From: Acidobacteriaceae bacterium
Lineage (GTDB): Bacteria; Acidobacteriota; Terriglobia; Terriglobales; SbA1
NCBI GenBank assembly: GCA_019237515.1
Contig: JAFAGX010000033.1
Coordinates: forward strand, 1 to 16,567
DNA: 16,567 nucleotides
Reading direction: 5' to 3'
Position numbers and translations under genes: made by a program. Below the pieces are notes generated by a model. That model ran no database searches and was not told the origin of the DNA. It worked only from the letters and a program-made list of their open reading frames with translations. How positions within the stretch are numbered: the first letter of the stretch is position 1; every line of letters begins with the position of its first letter. This document shows, one piece after another, positions 1-7,262 of this stretch.

Positions 1-71
1 GCGCTACCGCCGTCGGAACTGGTATCCGCGACACTGCTTTACAGTTGCGCATCGATCTGAGACACTCTTCC

Positions 72-1634
72 GTGGAAACCCAATCCATTGTCGTCCTTGA
101 TTTTGGTTCGCAATATTCCCAACTCATCGCCCGCCGTATCCGTGAACAGAACGTTTTCTCGGTAGTACTCCCCTGTACTGCGAATCTGGACGAAATTCGT
201 GGTTATCTCCCGCTGGGAATTGTTCTCTCCGGTGGTCCGTCTTCGGTCTACGACAAAGATGCGCCTACTAGTGATGGCCGAGTTTTTGATTTGGGAATAC
301 CTGTACTTGGCATCTGTTACGGATTACAGCTTATGGTTCACGTGCTAGGCGGTAAGGTGCATGCTGCTGCGAAACGCGAATACGGCTATGCCAGTGTGGA
401 AGTGAAGGGCACGTCCCATTTGTTCCGCAATGTTCCGAAGGCCCTGAACGTCTGGATGTCCCACGGCGATGAAGCTATCGAACTGCCCACGGGGTTTCGT
501 CGCATCGCGAGTTCGGCCAATGCCTTAGCGGCGATGGAAAGCCCAGAGCGCAAATTGTGGGCGGTACAGTTTCATCCGGAAGTGCATCACACGCAGCACG
601 GCACCGATATTCTAAGAAATTTTGCGCTGGAAATCTGCGGCGCTAAACCGACGTGGACGCCCCAGCATTTTATCGATTCAACCATCGCCGGCGTTCGCGA
701 GACCGTTGGCAAAGATCGCGCAATCTGCGCATTGTCAGGCGGGGTTGACTCTGCAGTGGCGGCAACGTTGGTTGACCGCGCTCTACGGAATGACAAAGGA
801 GTTTCGCGTTTGACCTGCGTGTTCGTCAACAACGGTGTGCTGCGAAAAAATGAATTTGAAAAAGTTCAACAGAATTTGCGAGATAAGCTGGGTCTGCACG
901 TCGATGCGGTTGACGCGAGCAAGCGATTTCTGAAGAAGTTGTCTGGAATTATCGACCCGGAGACAAAACGCAAGATCATCGGCAATGAGTTTATTGTTGT
1001 GTTCGAGGAAGAAGCTCATAGGATCGAGAAAAAAGAGGGCAAAGTTAATTGGCTGGTGCAAGGGACTCTATATCCTGATGTGATCGAATCCCGCTCGGTT
1101 CGTGGGCCCTCGCAAGTGATCAAATCCCACCACAATGTGGGTGGATTACCGGAAAAGATGAAGTTAAAACTGATCGAGCCGCTGAAAGAGTTGTTCAAAG
1201 ACGAAGTCCGCAGGATTGGCCGTGACCTCGGCATGCCGCAAGATCTGCTTCAGCGCCAACCCTTCCCGGGACCCGGGCTGGCGGTCCGAATTCTGGGCGA
1301 GGTCACTCCAGAGCGGCTTGCCATTTTGCGCGAGTGCGACGACATTGTTGTAACTGAGATCAAGAATGCTGGTTTGTATTCCAGAATCTGGCAGTCATTT
1401 GCGGTTTTACTGCCTGTGATGTCGGTCGGGGTGATGGGAGATCAGAGAACATATGCTTACACCTGTGCCGTACGAGCGGTTCATTCCGAAGATGGCATGA
1501 CGGCCGACTGGGTTCCCTTGCCACATGATGTTCTTAAGACGATTTCAAATCGCATCGTCAATGAAGTCAAGGGCGTGAACCGCGTCGTGTACGACATCAC
1601 ATCTAAGCCTCCCAGCACCATTGAGTGGGAATGA
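72..1634 (+). CDS. guaA: GMP synthase (glutamine-hydrolysing)
   Basis: Catalyses XMP + ATP + glutamine to GMP, the last step of guanine nucleotide synthesis in the cytoplasm. Numbering is from the GTG at 72 (520 aa, normal for bacterial GuaA). The N-terminal class I glutamine amidotransferase domain (about residues 6-190) has the nucleophile Cys82 in GICYGLQ and the His168/Glu170 pair in FHPEV. The ATP-pyrophosphatase domain follows, with the P-loop LSGGVDS at about 221-227. The dimerisation domain has QPFPGPGLAVR and ends with the canonical STIEWE. The frame is also open upstream, with a TTG at 45, but neither start has a convincing Shine-Dalgarno. GTG 72 was chosen because the conserved IVVLDFGSQYSQ then starts at residue 6, as in relatives. 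No guaB is visible in the 71 bases before it. The identification is certain; the start is not. Confidence 0.97.
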   Translation: METQSIVVLDFGSQYSQLIARRIREQNVFSVVLPCTANLDEIRGYLPLGIVLSGGPSSVYDKDAPTSDGRVFDLGIPVLGICYGLQLMVHVLGGKVHAAAKREYGYASVEVKGTSHLFRNVPKALNVWMSHGDEAIELPTGFRRIASSANALAAMESPERKLWAVQFHPEVHHTQHGTDILRNFALEICGAKPTWTPQHFIDSTIAGVRETVGKDRAICALSGGVDSAVAATLVDRALRNDKGVSRLTCVFVNNGVLRKNEFEKVQQNLRDKLGLHVDAVDASKRFLKKLSGIIDPETKRKIIGNEFIVVFEEEAHRIEKKEGKVNWLVQGTLYPDVIESRSVRGPSQVIKSHHNVGGLPEKMKLKLIEPLKELFKDEVRRIGRDLGMPQDLLQRQPFPGPGLAVRILGEVTPERLAILRECDDIVVTEIKNAGLYSRIWQSFAVLLPVMSVGVMGDQRTYAYTCAVRAVHSEDGMTADWVPLPHDVLKTISNRIVNEVKGVNRVVYDITSKPPSTIEWE

Positions 1635-1646
1635 TCCGGGTAATCG

Positions 1647-1669
1647 GCTGTGATTGAGATCCTCACAGC
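1647..1669 (+). other. Small intergenic hairpin after guaA
   Basis: GCTGTGA (1647-1653) and TCACAGC (1663-1669) form a perfect 7-bp stem with a 9-base loop, 12 bases after the guaA stop. There is no T-run after it, so it is not a standard intrinsic terminator. It might be a mRNA 3' end stabiliser or chance. The rest of the 93-base gap to the cytochrome gene shows only that gene's ribosome-binding site. Confidence 0.3.
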
Positions 1670-1727
1670 GATTCTCATCGCAACTTGATACGCGATACAC
1701 CTCATCAAAGCGTTCAGGAGAACCCAA

Positions 1728-2270
1728 TTGAAAGCGTTCATTTTCGGTTTGATAGTGGGCGTGGTAGCTGTGATATTAGCCGTGGCGGTGTATTTCGAAA
1801 CGGGGATGGCGCCAGTAGCTACTTCGGCGCAGCCCATGCCCTTGGAAAAAACTCTGGCGAATGGCGCTTTGCACGCTCGCGTCGAGAAAGAAATGCCGAA
1901 AACTGTTCCGATCACAGCGAACGAGCAAACTTATCTCGCGGGAGCGCAAATCTATCGCGAGCATTGCGAGGTATGTCACGGAGCACCGGCGGGAGATCAA
2001 ACCGCGATCGCGAAGGGGATGTTTCCGAAACCACCAAAATTGCTGCAGGGCAAAGGGGTCACCGATGATGAGCCCGGCGAAACCTTTTGGAAAGTTGCCA
2101 ATGGCATTCGTCTGACCGGAATGCCGTCATTCCGCGGCCCACTCTCGGACACACAGGTATGGCAGGTCAGCTTGCTGCTGGCAAATGCCGATAAAGTGAC
2201 AGAATCAGTAAAGCAGGCGCTGACCACATCATCCCAAATGCCAAGCCAGAGCTCGCAGCCCACTAAATAA
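1728..2270 (+). CDS. Membrane-anchored monohaem c-type cytochrome
   Basis: A 180-residue protein with an uncleaved-looking N-terminal membrane helix (about residues 4-22), then an extracytoplasmic linker and one cytochrome c domain (about 68-158). The haem attachment site is CEVCH (Cys80, Cys83, His84), and the likely distal axial ligand is Met132 in TGMPSF. It should transfer single electrons on the periplasmic side; its partner is not known. The start is TTG at 1728, supported by AGGAG at 1716-1720 seven bases upstream. The tail after 160 is Ser/Gln/Pro-rich. It lies 93 bases after guaA on the same strand, and that gap has no obvious functional link. The family is cytochrome c class I / cbb3-type CcoP-like fold (Cytochrome_CBB3). 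The family call is firm, the specific role unknown. Confidence 0.9.
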   Translation: MKAFIFGLIVGVVAVILAVAVYFETGMAPVATSAQPMPLEKTLANGALHARVEKEMPKTVPITANEQTYLAGAQIYREHCEVCHGAPAGDQTAIAKGMFPKPPKLLQGKGVTDDEPGETFWKVANGIRLTGMPSFRGPLSDTQVWQVSLLLANADKVTESVKQALTTSSQMPSQSSQPTK

Positions 2271-2309
2271 GCAGTTTCGCAATTGAACTCGCGGAAAGGC
2301 GAAAACTGC
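2271..2309. terminator. Putative bidirectional terminator between convergent genes
   Basis: GCAGTTTCGC (2271-2280) pairs with GCGAAAACTGC (2299-2309), about 10 bp with one bulged A and an 18-base loop. It occupies the 44-base gap between the cytochrome stop and the stop of the convergent aldo/keto reductase gene. The T-run is weak on both sides, so position is the main argument for this call. Confidence 0.4.
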
Positions 2310-2314
2310 AAATT

Positions 2315-3187
2315 CTATGACGCAACTTCGATCCGACGAATCAGGTCCAGTTGTTCCGTCTTGCTTTCCGCCCCAATGGTGAATGCATTGAGCACGCCCA
2401 ACGACAATGCATATTTCAGCGCTTCATCCTGCCGTGTGCGCAGGTCACCTTGACCCAGGATTTTCATGCCCACAACTGCCTTGCCGGCGGCGCGCATTTC
2501 CTGGAGCACCTTAATGACATCTTTCGGATCAGCATCCATGTGCGACCCGATTGGATTGATGCGGGCGAGATCAACTTCCACCCACGGCGACTTAGCGGCC
2601 GCTCGCAGAGCCTCGATGCTATGACAAGAGCAGCCGTGCGCCCGAATGATTCCTTTCTGCTTTGCTTCCGAGAACACATCCATCACCCCTTTGTACCGTT
2701 CAGTCCAGTCAGCTTCGGTGAGGCAATGCATCAGGCAGACATCCAGGTAATCCGTGCCTAGTTCGCGACGGAAGCGGTCGAGGTCCCCCCGCGCCGTCTT
2801 CGGATCGCGCGCCCAGGTCTTGGTCAGGACCGTGACTTGGTCTCGAGGCACTTGCTTGAGCGCTTCCGCTACGTGCGGATGGCTTCCATAAGCATCCGCC
2901 GCGTCGAAGAATCGCAGCCCTTGGTCGTAGCCATTCAGCAGCAATTCAGAAAGGCCCTTGAGACCCAGGGCGGTCTGATTCGAATGGTGGCCAGTGCCGA
3001 TGGTGCCCGTTCCCATGGCCAACCGGCTGGTTTTGATGCCGGTTTGTCCCAGCACCACAGTGTCCGAAGCCCGGAACTTTTGCGTCAGGGGCGGCGCCGC
3101 GAGGGCCCAAATCTTCAATCGGCTCGATGCCGCCCAAGCCAGTCCTAGTCCGCACGCACCTCGTGCAATAAACTCCCGCCGTCGCAT
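2315..3187 (-). CDS. Tat-exported aldo/keto reductase
   Basis: An NAD(P)H-dependent oxidoreductase of the aldo/keto reductase superfamily (TIM barrel), substrate unknown. Numbering is from ATG 3187 (290 aa). A twin-arginine signal is plain at the N-terminus: MRRREFIARG followed by a hydrophobic Gly/Ala-rich stretch to about residue 30, so folded enzyme is probably sent to the periplasm. The catalytic tetrad is complete: Asp95 and Tyr100 in FFDAADAYG, Lys123 in LTKTW, His154 in LMHC. The frame has a GTG six bases earlier (3193), but AGGAG (3193-3197) overlaps that codon and sits 5 bases before ATG 3187, which decides the start. It follows the DUF1572 gene on the same strand after 183 bases with no recognisable gene. 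A cytoplasmic paralogue is excluded only if the Tat signal is functional. Confidence 0.9.
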   Translation of the reverse strand: MRRREFIARGACGLGLAWAASSRLKIWALAAPPLTQKFRASDTVVLGQTGIKTSRLAMGTGTIGTGHHSNQTALGLKGLSELLLNGYDQGLRFFDAADAYGSHPHVAEALKQVPRDQVTVLTKTWARDPKTARGDLDRFRRELGTDYLDVCLMHCLTEADWTERYKGVMDVFSEAKQKGIIRAHGCSCHSIEALRAAAKSPWVEVDLARINPIGSHMDADPKDVIKVLQEMRAAGKAVVGMKILGQGDLRTRQDEALKYALSLGVLNAFTIGAESKTEQLDLIRRIEVAS

Positions 3188-3192
3188 GATCA

Positions 3193-3197
3193 CTCCT
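3193..3197 (-). promoter_or_regulatory. Ribosome-binding site that fixes the aldo/keto reductase start
   Basis: On the minus strand this reads AGGAG, 5 bases before ATG 3187. Because it overlaps the in-frame GTG at 3193, that longer start is unlikely. The remaining gene-free bases up to 3370 hold no feature I can support. Confidence 0.75.
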
Positions 3198-3370
3198 AAT
3201 CGGCCAATTGCTCAACCGCAGCTGCAAGTATGGACTTGATCCAGCGAAATTGGTCAACAGCTGACTCTCCGCGATTGGCAGAAACTCGTCGGTTGAAGAA
3301 TAATGATTGGCGAGGCTGGCTGAGAGTTCGAGTGAACGACGTCAAACGACTCTCGATCTGTGTTCAGGCA

Positions 3371-3946
3371 TCAGGCTGATGATTTCCTTTGCTCTTCCCG
3401 GAGCAAGCCTTTGTCATATTTTTGCGTCGCGGCACTGAACTCTTTCGACTTGCCACGCGGGATGCTGAGAGTTTTCCATTCCCTGGAACGCAGATGCTTC
3501 GCAAGGAAAATCATCTGAGCGACATGCGCCGAGTAGTGGGCCAGCTGGCGGTTGATGGCCTGCAGTACCGTATGCGGCTCACCCCGGATTGTGACGGTGC
3601 GCAAAAGATCATCGGGCTGGAGTCCGGCAACCGCAGAAAAGACCCGCTCCCAACCCTCTTCCCACCAGCTCATGACCTCCGCCCGCGTGGTGACGGAGGT
3701 AATTTCGAATTCCTGATCACGAATGCGATTTGGCTTCTCACCATCGCTCGTAAGGAAATCGGTGAAGCGGGACCGCATGTTTCCGGCTAAATGTTTGACG
3801 AGAATCGCAATTGAATTGGACTCCGGATCGATTGTGACGAATACTTCCTCGTCGCTCAACTGCGAGATAGCTCCTTCGCCAAGACGTTTATATCCTCGAA
3901 GCTGTCGCTGAGCTTCATCCAGATAGTGAGAACCCACATCAGTCAT
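3371..3946 (-). CDS. DinB-superfamily protein, DUF1572-like
   Basis: A 191-residue soluble protein resembling the DUF1572 branch of the DinB/YfiT four-helix-bundle superfamily. The recognisable part is near residues 42-75: SNSIAILVKHLAGNMRSRF, then DFLTSDGEKPNR. The second His-rich element is near 134 (AHYSAHVAQMI). In this superfamily such His residues usually bind a divalent metal, and members act as thiol-dependent transferases or hydrolases; no specific reaction can be given here. ATG 3946 overlaps the stop of the hydantoinase-B gene (ATGA at 3943-3946), and GAGGTGA lies just upstream, so the two are very likely translationally coupled. No signal peptide or membrane segment is visible. 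The C-terminus is charged and probably disordered. Confidence 0.78.
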   Translation of the reverse strand: MTDVGSHYLDEAQRQLRGYKRLGEGAISQLSDEEVFVTIDPESNSIAILVKHLAGNMRSRFTDFLTSDGEKPNRIRDQEFEITSVTTRAEVMSWWEEGWERVFSAVAGLQPDDLLRTVTIRGEPHTVLQAINRQLAHYSAHVAQMIFLAKHLRSREWKTLSIPRGKSKEFSAATQKYDKGLLREEQRKSSA

Positions 3947-5544
3947 CGGTCACCTCGTGTACGTTTTCCCCAGCCGCCTCCGCCTGGAGTTTCAATTCGA
4001 ATCCGATCACCCGGCTGAAGCCTAAGATTAAATTTACCGGGTTGAGCTTGGCATGAACCATTTTTAAGCACAACTGCGGCTCTGCCGGGCGCGCCATTTC
4101 CCCCGCCATTCAGTCCGTATGGTGCACGCCTACGCCGGTCGGAGAGCAAGGTGCATTCGGCATCCGCCAAAACTTCGAATTCGCGGATGATTCCATCGCC
4201 ACCATCGTACCGACCGCGTCCTCCGCTGTTACGCCGTAAAGAATACTCATGGACACGTAAAGGGTAGGCATATTCGAGGGCTTCTGCGGGAGTGTTGAGC
4301 GAATTCGTCATGTGTGTGTGGACCCCTGAGACGCCATGCTTTGTAGGACGCGCGCCCATACCCCCGGCAATCGTCTCATAGTATGCAAAAGGTTCGTTCG
4401 TCCGGGGATCGATTCCACCAATCGTGACATTGTTCATCGTTCCCGAAGCAGCCGCCGGAACCCGATCGGGAAACGCTTGTGCCAGAGCTCGCAATAGCAC
4501 GTCTACTATGCGCTGCGAAGTTTCCACATTCCCACCCGCTACGGCCGCTGGGCGACGTGCGTTTACGATCGTTCCTTCAGGGCAGATGACCTCGATGGGT
4601 CTCATAAGACCGGCAGTCGCGGGCACATCTTCGGCCAAGAGACAGCGAAAGACATAGAAGCAAGCCGAGTAGGTGATCGCTGCAACAGCATTCACGCTGC
4701 CTTGGACCTGCGGGTCGCTTCCGTTGAAGTCTACGAGCACCGCTTTTTGCGAACTTTTTCGCGTCGGTGAGAATGTGATGCTCGCGGCGAGTTTTATTGG
4801 GCGATCGTTGGTACCATCATCATCCAGAAAATCCTCTGCAGAATACGTCGCCGGAGACATTCTTTGCAGAAATCGACGCATCATGTCTTCGGAATAGTCG
4901 AGTAGTTCTCCCGCGGCACGCTTCACCCGTTCCGGCGTGTAGCGGGTGCAGAGTTCCCGTAACCGCTCGCCTCCGGTGTGGCACGCAGCGATTTGCGCTC
5001 CCAAATCTCCCTCTCGTTCTTCCGGTGTACGCACATTATTCAAGAAAATGGCGAGCACGTCGGCCTGCAATTTCCCGGCTCGCGCAATCTTGACTGGCGG
5101 AATGCGAAAGCCTTCCTGATAAATCTCGCGGCACAAACCCATCGAACCCGGATATGTCCCGCCAACATCCGCATGATGCGCTCGAGACGCTACATAGAAT
5201 TGCGGCTGCTGGCGCCTGCGCGACACGTAAACAGGCGATACCAATGTGATGTCGGGAAGGTGCGTACCGCCGCGAAACGGATCGTTGAGTATGGCCACGT
5301 CACCTGGGTCGAGATCGAACGTGTCCAACACCGCGCGCACCGACATGGGCATGGAGCCGAGATGCACGGGCATGTGGTCGCCCATGGCGATGACTTCACC
5401 ATCGCAATCAAACACCGCACAGGAATAATCACGCCGCTCTTTTATGTTCGGCGAAAAGGCTGTCCGCCGGAGCGCTGCCCCCATTTCTTCAGCGATCGAG
5501 TGAAAAACGTTTTTGAAAATTTCAATTTCGACGGGATCGCGCAT
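3943..5544 (-). CDS. Hydantoinase B / 5-oxoprolinase-type subunit
   Basis: A 533-residue protein of the HyuB / hydantoinase_B family, one half of ATP-dependent N-methylhydantoinases, 5-oxoprolinases and acetone/acetophenone carboxylases. Family hallmarks are the N-terminal PVEIEIFKNVFHSIAEEMG, SPNIKERRDYSCAVFD, GDHMPVHLGSMP, ILNDPFRGGTHLPD, and HHADVGG. The C-terminus has GGMGARP, the glycine-rich GGRGRYDGGDG and the terminal TPGGGGWG. The frame runs on to a TTG at 5589, but the conserved region begins right at ATG 5544, which I prefer; neither start has a strong SD. The partner ATPase subunit (HyuA) is not adjacent: upstream is intergenic DNA and downstream is the coupled DUF1572 gene. The substrate therefore cannot be deduced. 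On the minus strand TAGAAT (5604-5609) is a possible -10 element, overlapping the divergent promoter of the small plus-strand unit. Confidence 0.9.
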   Translation of the reverse strand: MRDPVEIEIFKNVFHSIAEEMGAALRRTAFSPNIKERRDYSCAVFDCDGEVIAMGDHMPVHLGSMPMSVRAVLDTFDLDPGDVAILNDPFRGGTHLPDITLVSPVYVSRRRQQPQFYVASRAHHADVGGTYPGSMGLCREIYQEGFRIPPVKIARAGKLQADVLAIFLNNVRTPEEREGDLGAQIAACHTGGERLRELCTRYTPERVKRAAGELLDYSEDMMRRFLQRMSPATYSAEDFLDDDGTNDRPIKLAASITFSPTRKSSQKAVLVDFNGSDPQVQGSVNAVAAITYSACFYVFRCLLAEDVPATAGLMRPIEVICPEGTIVNARRPAAVAGGNVETSQRIVDVLLRALAQAFPDRVPAAASGTMNNVTIGGIDPRTNEPFAYYETIAGGMGARPTKHGVSGVHTHMTNSLNTPAEALEYAYPLRVHEYSLRRNSGGRGRYDGGDGIIREFEVLADAECTLLSDRRRRAPYGLNGGGNGAPGRAAVVLKNGSCQAQPGKFNLRLQPGDRIRIETPGGGGWGKRTRGDR

Positions 5545-5609
5545 CGTGAGACAGAGTTTACGACATCTTCCGCGGCGTCGATATGACAACCTCTACCTGA
5601 AGAATTCTA

Positions 5610-5639
5610 TTGACAATTGAAAGTGATCCACCGCAATAT
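5610..5639 (+). promoter_or_regulatory. Putative sigma-70 promoter of the small lysine-rich unit
   Basis: A perfect TTGACA (5610-5615) is followed after 18 bases by CAATAT (5634-5639), a poor -10. Transcription would start near 5646 and give a leader of about 80 bases. That leader contains a possible hairpin, GCGATCG (5653-5659) with CGGTCGC (5670-5676). Confidence 0.35.
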
Positions 5640-5714
5640 CGGGGAGTGAGATCGCGATCGTTCGCATGAGCGGTCGCCGTCAGTGTAGAAGCACAGCAAG
5701 GGAAAATAGATAAC

Positions 5715-5720
5715 GGAGGA
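5715..5720 (+). promoter_or_regulatory. Strong ribosome-binding site before the 13-codon ORF
   Basis: GGAGGA, followed by AAAC and then ATG 5725. It is among the best SD matches in the window, and it precedes an ORF that ordinary gene callers would discard for length. This is the main reason to regard that ORF as translated. Confidence 0.7.
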
Positions 5721-5724
5721 AAAC

Positions 5725-5766
5725 ATGCCAGCAAAGAAGAAAGCTGCCAAGAAGAAGAAACACTAA
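5725..5766 (+). CDS. 13-residue lysine-rich micropeptide
   Basis: The ORF reads ATG to TAA and encodes MPAKKKAAKKKKH: 8 lysines of 13 residues, no acidic residue. It is preceded by GGAGGA with a 4-base spacer and by a TTGACA box about 110 bases upstream. An intrinsic terminator starts 44 bases after the stop. Together these make a self-contained unit whose only ORF of note is this one. I do not recognise a named family. The composition recalls the lysine/alanine-rich tails of bacterial histone H1-like proteins, so nucleic-acid or membrane binding is conceivable. Alternatives are a leader peptide, where the lysine run could couple translation to the downstream hairpin, or a small RNA in which the ORF is incidental. 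Translation is likely; function is unknown. Confidence 0.55.
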   Translation: MPAKKKAAKKKKH

Positions 5767-5793
5767 CGACCGGCGAGCACTAGCTCGCGACTT

Positions 5794-6139
5794 TCAGAAG
5801 TTCAGATCGAGCCCCTCTAAGTCTGAGGGGCTTTTTTGTGGGTTACTCAGGGAACTAAGATTGCCATGTTGGTTCGTCAAACTGCGAATAATCGCGTCTG
5901 CAATGCCGATCCCTCCATTTGCTGCGATCTGTGATGTTAGCGCCTGTACGCCGAGGAAGTGATAATGATCTTCGGCCTCAGTTTTCTTTTGCGAAAAGGT
6001 CGAAAACGTATGCTCCAGGGAACCTAACAACTGTCAGCAACACGGCTTCGAACTGGTGTGCAGCATGTGTGAGGCGCTGCGGATCTGATTTCTGCGATGC
6101 GGACGTTAATCCGCGATCAATCGCTGGGATGCCGTTCAT
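5794..6139 (-). pseudogene. flgJ: flgJ rod-binding domain, split by a one-base frameshift
   Basis: FlgJ's N-terminal domain helps assemble the rod through the periplasm. Here it is in two frames. Frame one begins at ATG 6139, which overlaps the flgI stop (TGATG) and follows a perfect GGAGGTGA. It encodes 53 residues including the typical AAHQFEAVLLT, then diverges and stops at 5978. The second frame, open from about 6030 to the stop at 5794-5796, continues with LLGSLEHTFSTF, then the FlgJ signature ALTSQIAANGGIGIADAIIRSL. Dropping one base near 6031 joins them into about 114 residues, the size of single-domain FlgJ proteins that lack the muramidase domain. Either the gene is mutated, the base is a sequencing/assembly error, or a +1 frameshift is used; no classical slippery site is seen. 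The final codons cover the opposing terminator. The homology call rests on motif and operon position. Confidence 0.8.
5810..5837 (+). terminator. Strong intrinsic terminator
   Basis: AGCCCCTC (5810-5817) pairs perfectly with GAGGGGCT (5825-5832) around a 7-base loop and runs into TTTTTT (5832-5837). It is oriented to end plus-strand transcription, that is, the small lysine-rich unit. No T-run exists on the minus side, so it should not stop the flagellar transcript efficiently. It lies inside the last codons of the frameshifted flgJ reading frame. Confidence 0.9.
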
Positions 6140-7251
6140 CAAATCACCTCCAGGTCCGCTTCCAGCGCACCTGCAGATTTGATCGCTTGCAAGATTGCTA
6201 TCACGTCGCGGGCAGTAGCTCCGATCCTTTGCAATCCGTTGACTAACTGCTCGACACTCGCCCCTTCCGCCAGTTCGATACGCCGCGCCGGAGATTCCTC
6301 TGCTTTTATGTTGGTTTCGGGGACGACTTCGGTTTTGCCCTGTGACCGTGGCAGCGGCTGGGAAACCGAAAACTCCGTGGCAACCTCGATCGATAAATTG
6401 CCATGCAAGATCGACACCGCTCCCAAACGAACATCCCGTCCCATCACCACCGTGCCCGTGCGCTCGTTGACCACTACTCGGGCGCGGTGATGGACTTCAA
6501 TACTCAAATTCTCGATTCGTGCGAGCAGCGCAGGAATCTTCTCAAGCTCAGGAGCAGATGGATCGATATCGACCCGGCGGCTATCCACAACGCTGGCGAT
6601 GTCCCGTTGAAAATCTCCATTGATGCCGTGTGCTACGGCTTCAGCTGTGCTGAAATCAGGATCGTTTAACAGCAATGAGAGCTTATGAAGTGCAGTGAGA
6701 TCGAGTGAACTATCCCTCTCAACCAGTCCTCCGCTGGGGATCCGTCCGGCGGTTGGATGGTTGACCTGCTTAGCATTGGTGCCTCCGCCCTCGCTAAAGC
6801 CTCCTAAAATTAGTGGGCCTTGAGCGCTGGCATAAATCTGACCGTCGGCTCCGTAAAGAGGGGTGAGTAGTAAAGTTCCGCCTTCGAGACTCCGCGCATC
6901 GCCTGCAGAAGCGACCGTCACATCAAGCCGCGTGCCGGGCCGGGCAAAGGGTGGCAGAGTTGCCGTCACAAATACCGCCGCGACATTTTTGACAATGATA
7001 GTGCCGGCAGGAGTTTGCACCCCCATACGTTGAAGAATGTTTGCCAAAGTCTGATTGGTGAATAAAGTCTGCTGCTTGTCGCCGGTGTTTCTCAGACCGA
7101 CTACTACCCCATACCCGAGCACCGGATTATCGCGGATGCCCTCAATGGAGGTAACGTCACGGATCAGGGCTTTGCGGACGTTATCGTCGGCAAGGGTTGC
7201 CAGGCTCATCAGGACAATCGATATGGCAGAAACCAAAAACCGGTGCTTCAT
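6139..7251 (-). CDS. flgI: Flagellar P-ring protein
   Basis: FlgI polymerises in the periplasm into the P-ring, the peptidoglycan-level bushing around the distal rod. It is 370 residues, the usual length. An N-terminal Sec signal (hydrophobic about residues 5-20, cleavage near SLATLADD) is followed by the classic start VTSIEGIRDNPVLGYG. Further family motifs are VGLRNTGDKQQTLF and VKNVAAVFVTATLPPFARPG, then RTGTVVMGRDVRLG. The C-terminal segment ELAEGASVEQLVNGLQRIGAT leads to the conserved end VIAILQAIKSAGALEADLEVI. The SD is GAGGA upstream of ATG 7251. It starts 11 bases after flgH and its stop overlaps the flgJ start, so it belongs to one polycistronic unit with its chaperone gene flgA. Confidence 0.97.
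   Translation of the reverse strand: MKHRFLVSAISIVLMSLATLADDNVRKALIRDVTSIEGIRDNPVLGYGVVVGLRNTGDKQQTLFTNQTLANILQRMGVQTPAGTIIVKNVAAVFVTATLPPFARPGTRLDVTVASAGDARSLEGGTLLLTPLYGADGQIYASAQGPLILGGFSEGGGTNAKQVNHPTAGRIPSGGLVERDSSLDLTALHKLSLLLNDPDFSTAEAVAHGINGDFQRDIASVVDSRRVDIDPSAPELEKIPALLARIENLSIEVHHRARVVVNERTGTVVMGRDVRLGAVSILHGNLSIEVATEFSVSQPLPRSQGKTEVVPETNIKAEESPARRIELAEGASVEQLVNGLQRIGATARDVIAILQAIKSAGALEADLEVI
6144..6151 (-). promoter_or_regulatory. Ribosome-binding site of flgJ
   Basis: The minus strand reads GGAGGTGA, 4 bases before ATG 6139 and inside the end of flgI. This shows that initiation in the frame encoding FEAVLLT is selected for, although that frame soon hits a stop. Confidence 0.85.
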
Positions 7252-7262
7252 GGTGCATTTCC

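Noticed and set aside
1..71. End of an upstream gene before guaA
   Set aside because: All readings are too short to recognise. One frame ends at TGA 58-60, but the 19 residues it gives match nothing I know.
1481..1915. 144-codon minus-strand open frame across the guaA end and cytochrome start
   Set aside because: It overlaps two well-supported plus-strand genes and has no recognisable protein features.
3322..3354. GAGAGT/ACTCTC inverted repeat after the DUF1572 gene
   Set aside because: Six-base arms, a 21-base loop and no T-run; expected by chance.
4978..5586. 202-codon plus-strand open frame opposite hydantoinase B
   Set aside because: It is a shadow of the strongly conserved minus-strand gene; no family features and no ribosome-binding site.
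5545..5589. TTG start for the hydantoinase-B gene at 5589
   Set aside because: The added 15 residues are Arg/Cys-rich and unlike the family; AGAGG touches the TTG directly with no spacer. ATG 5544 fits better, though this is not certain.
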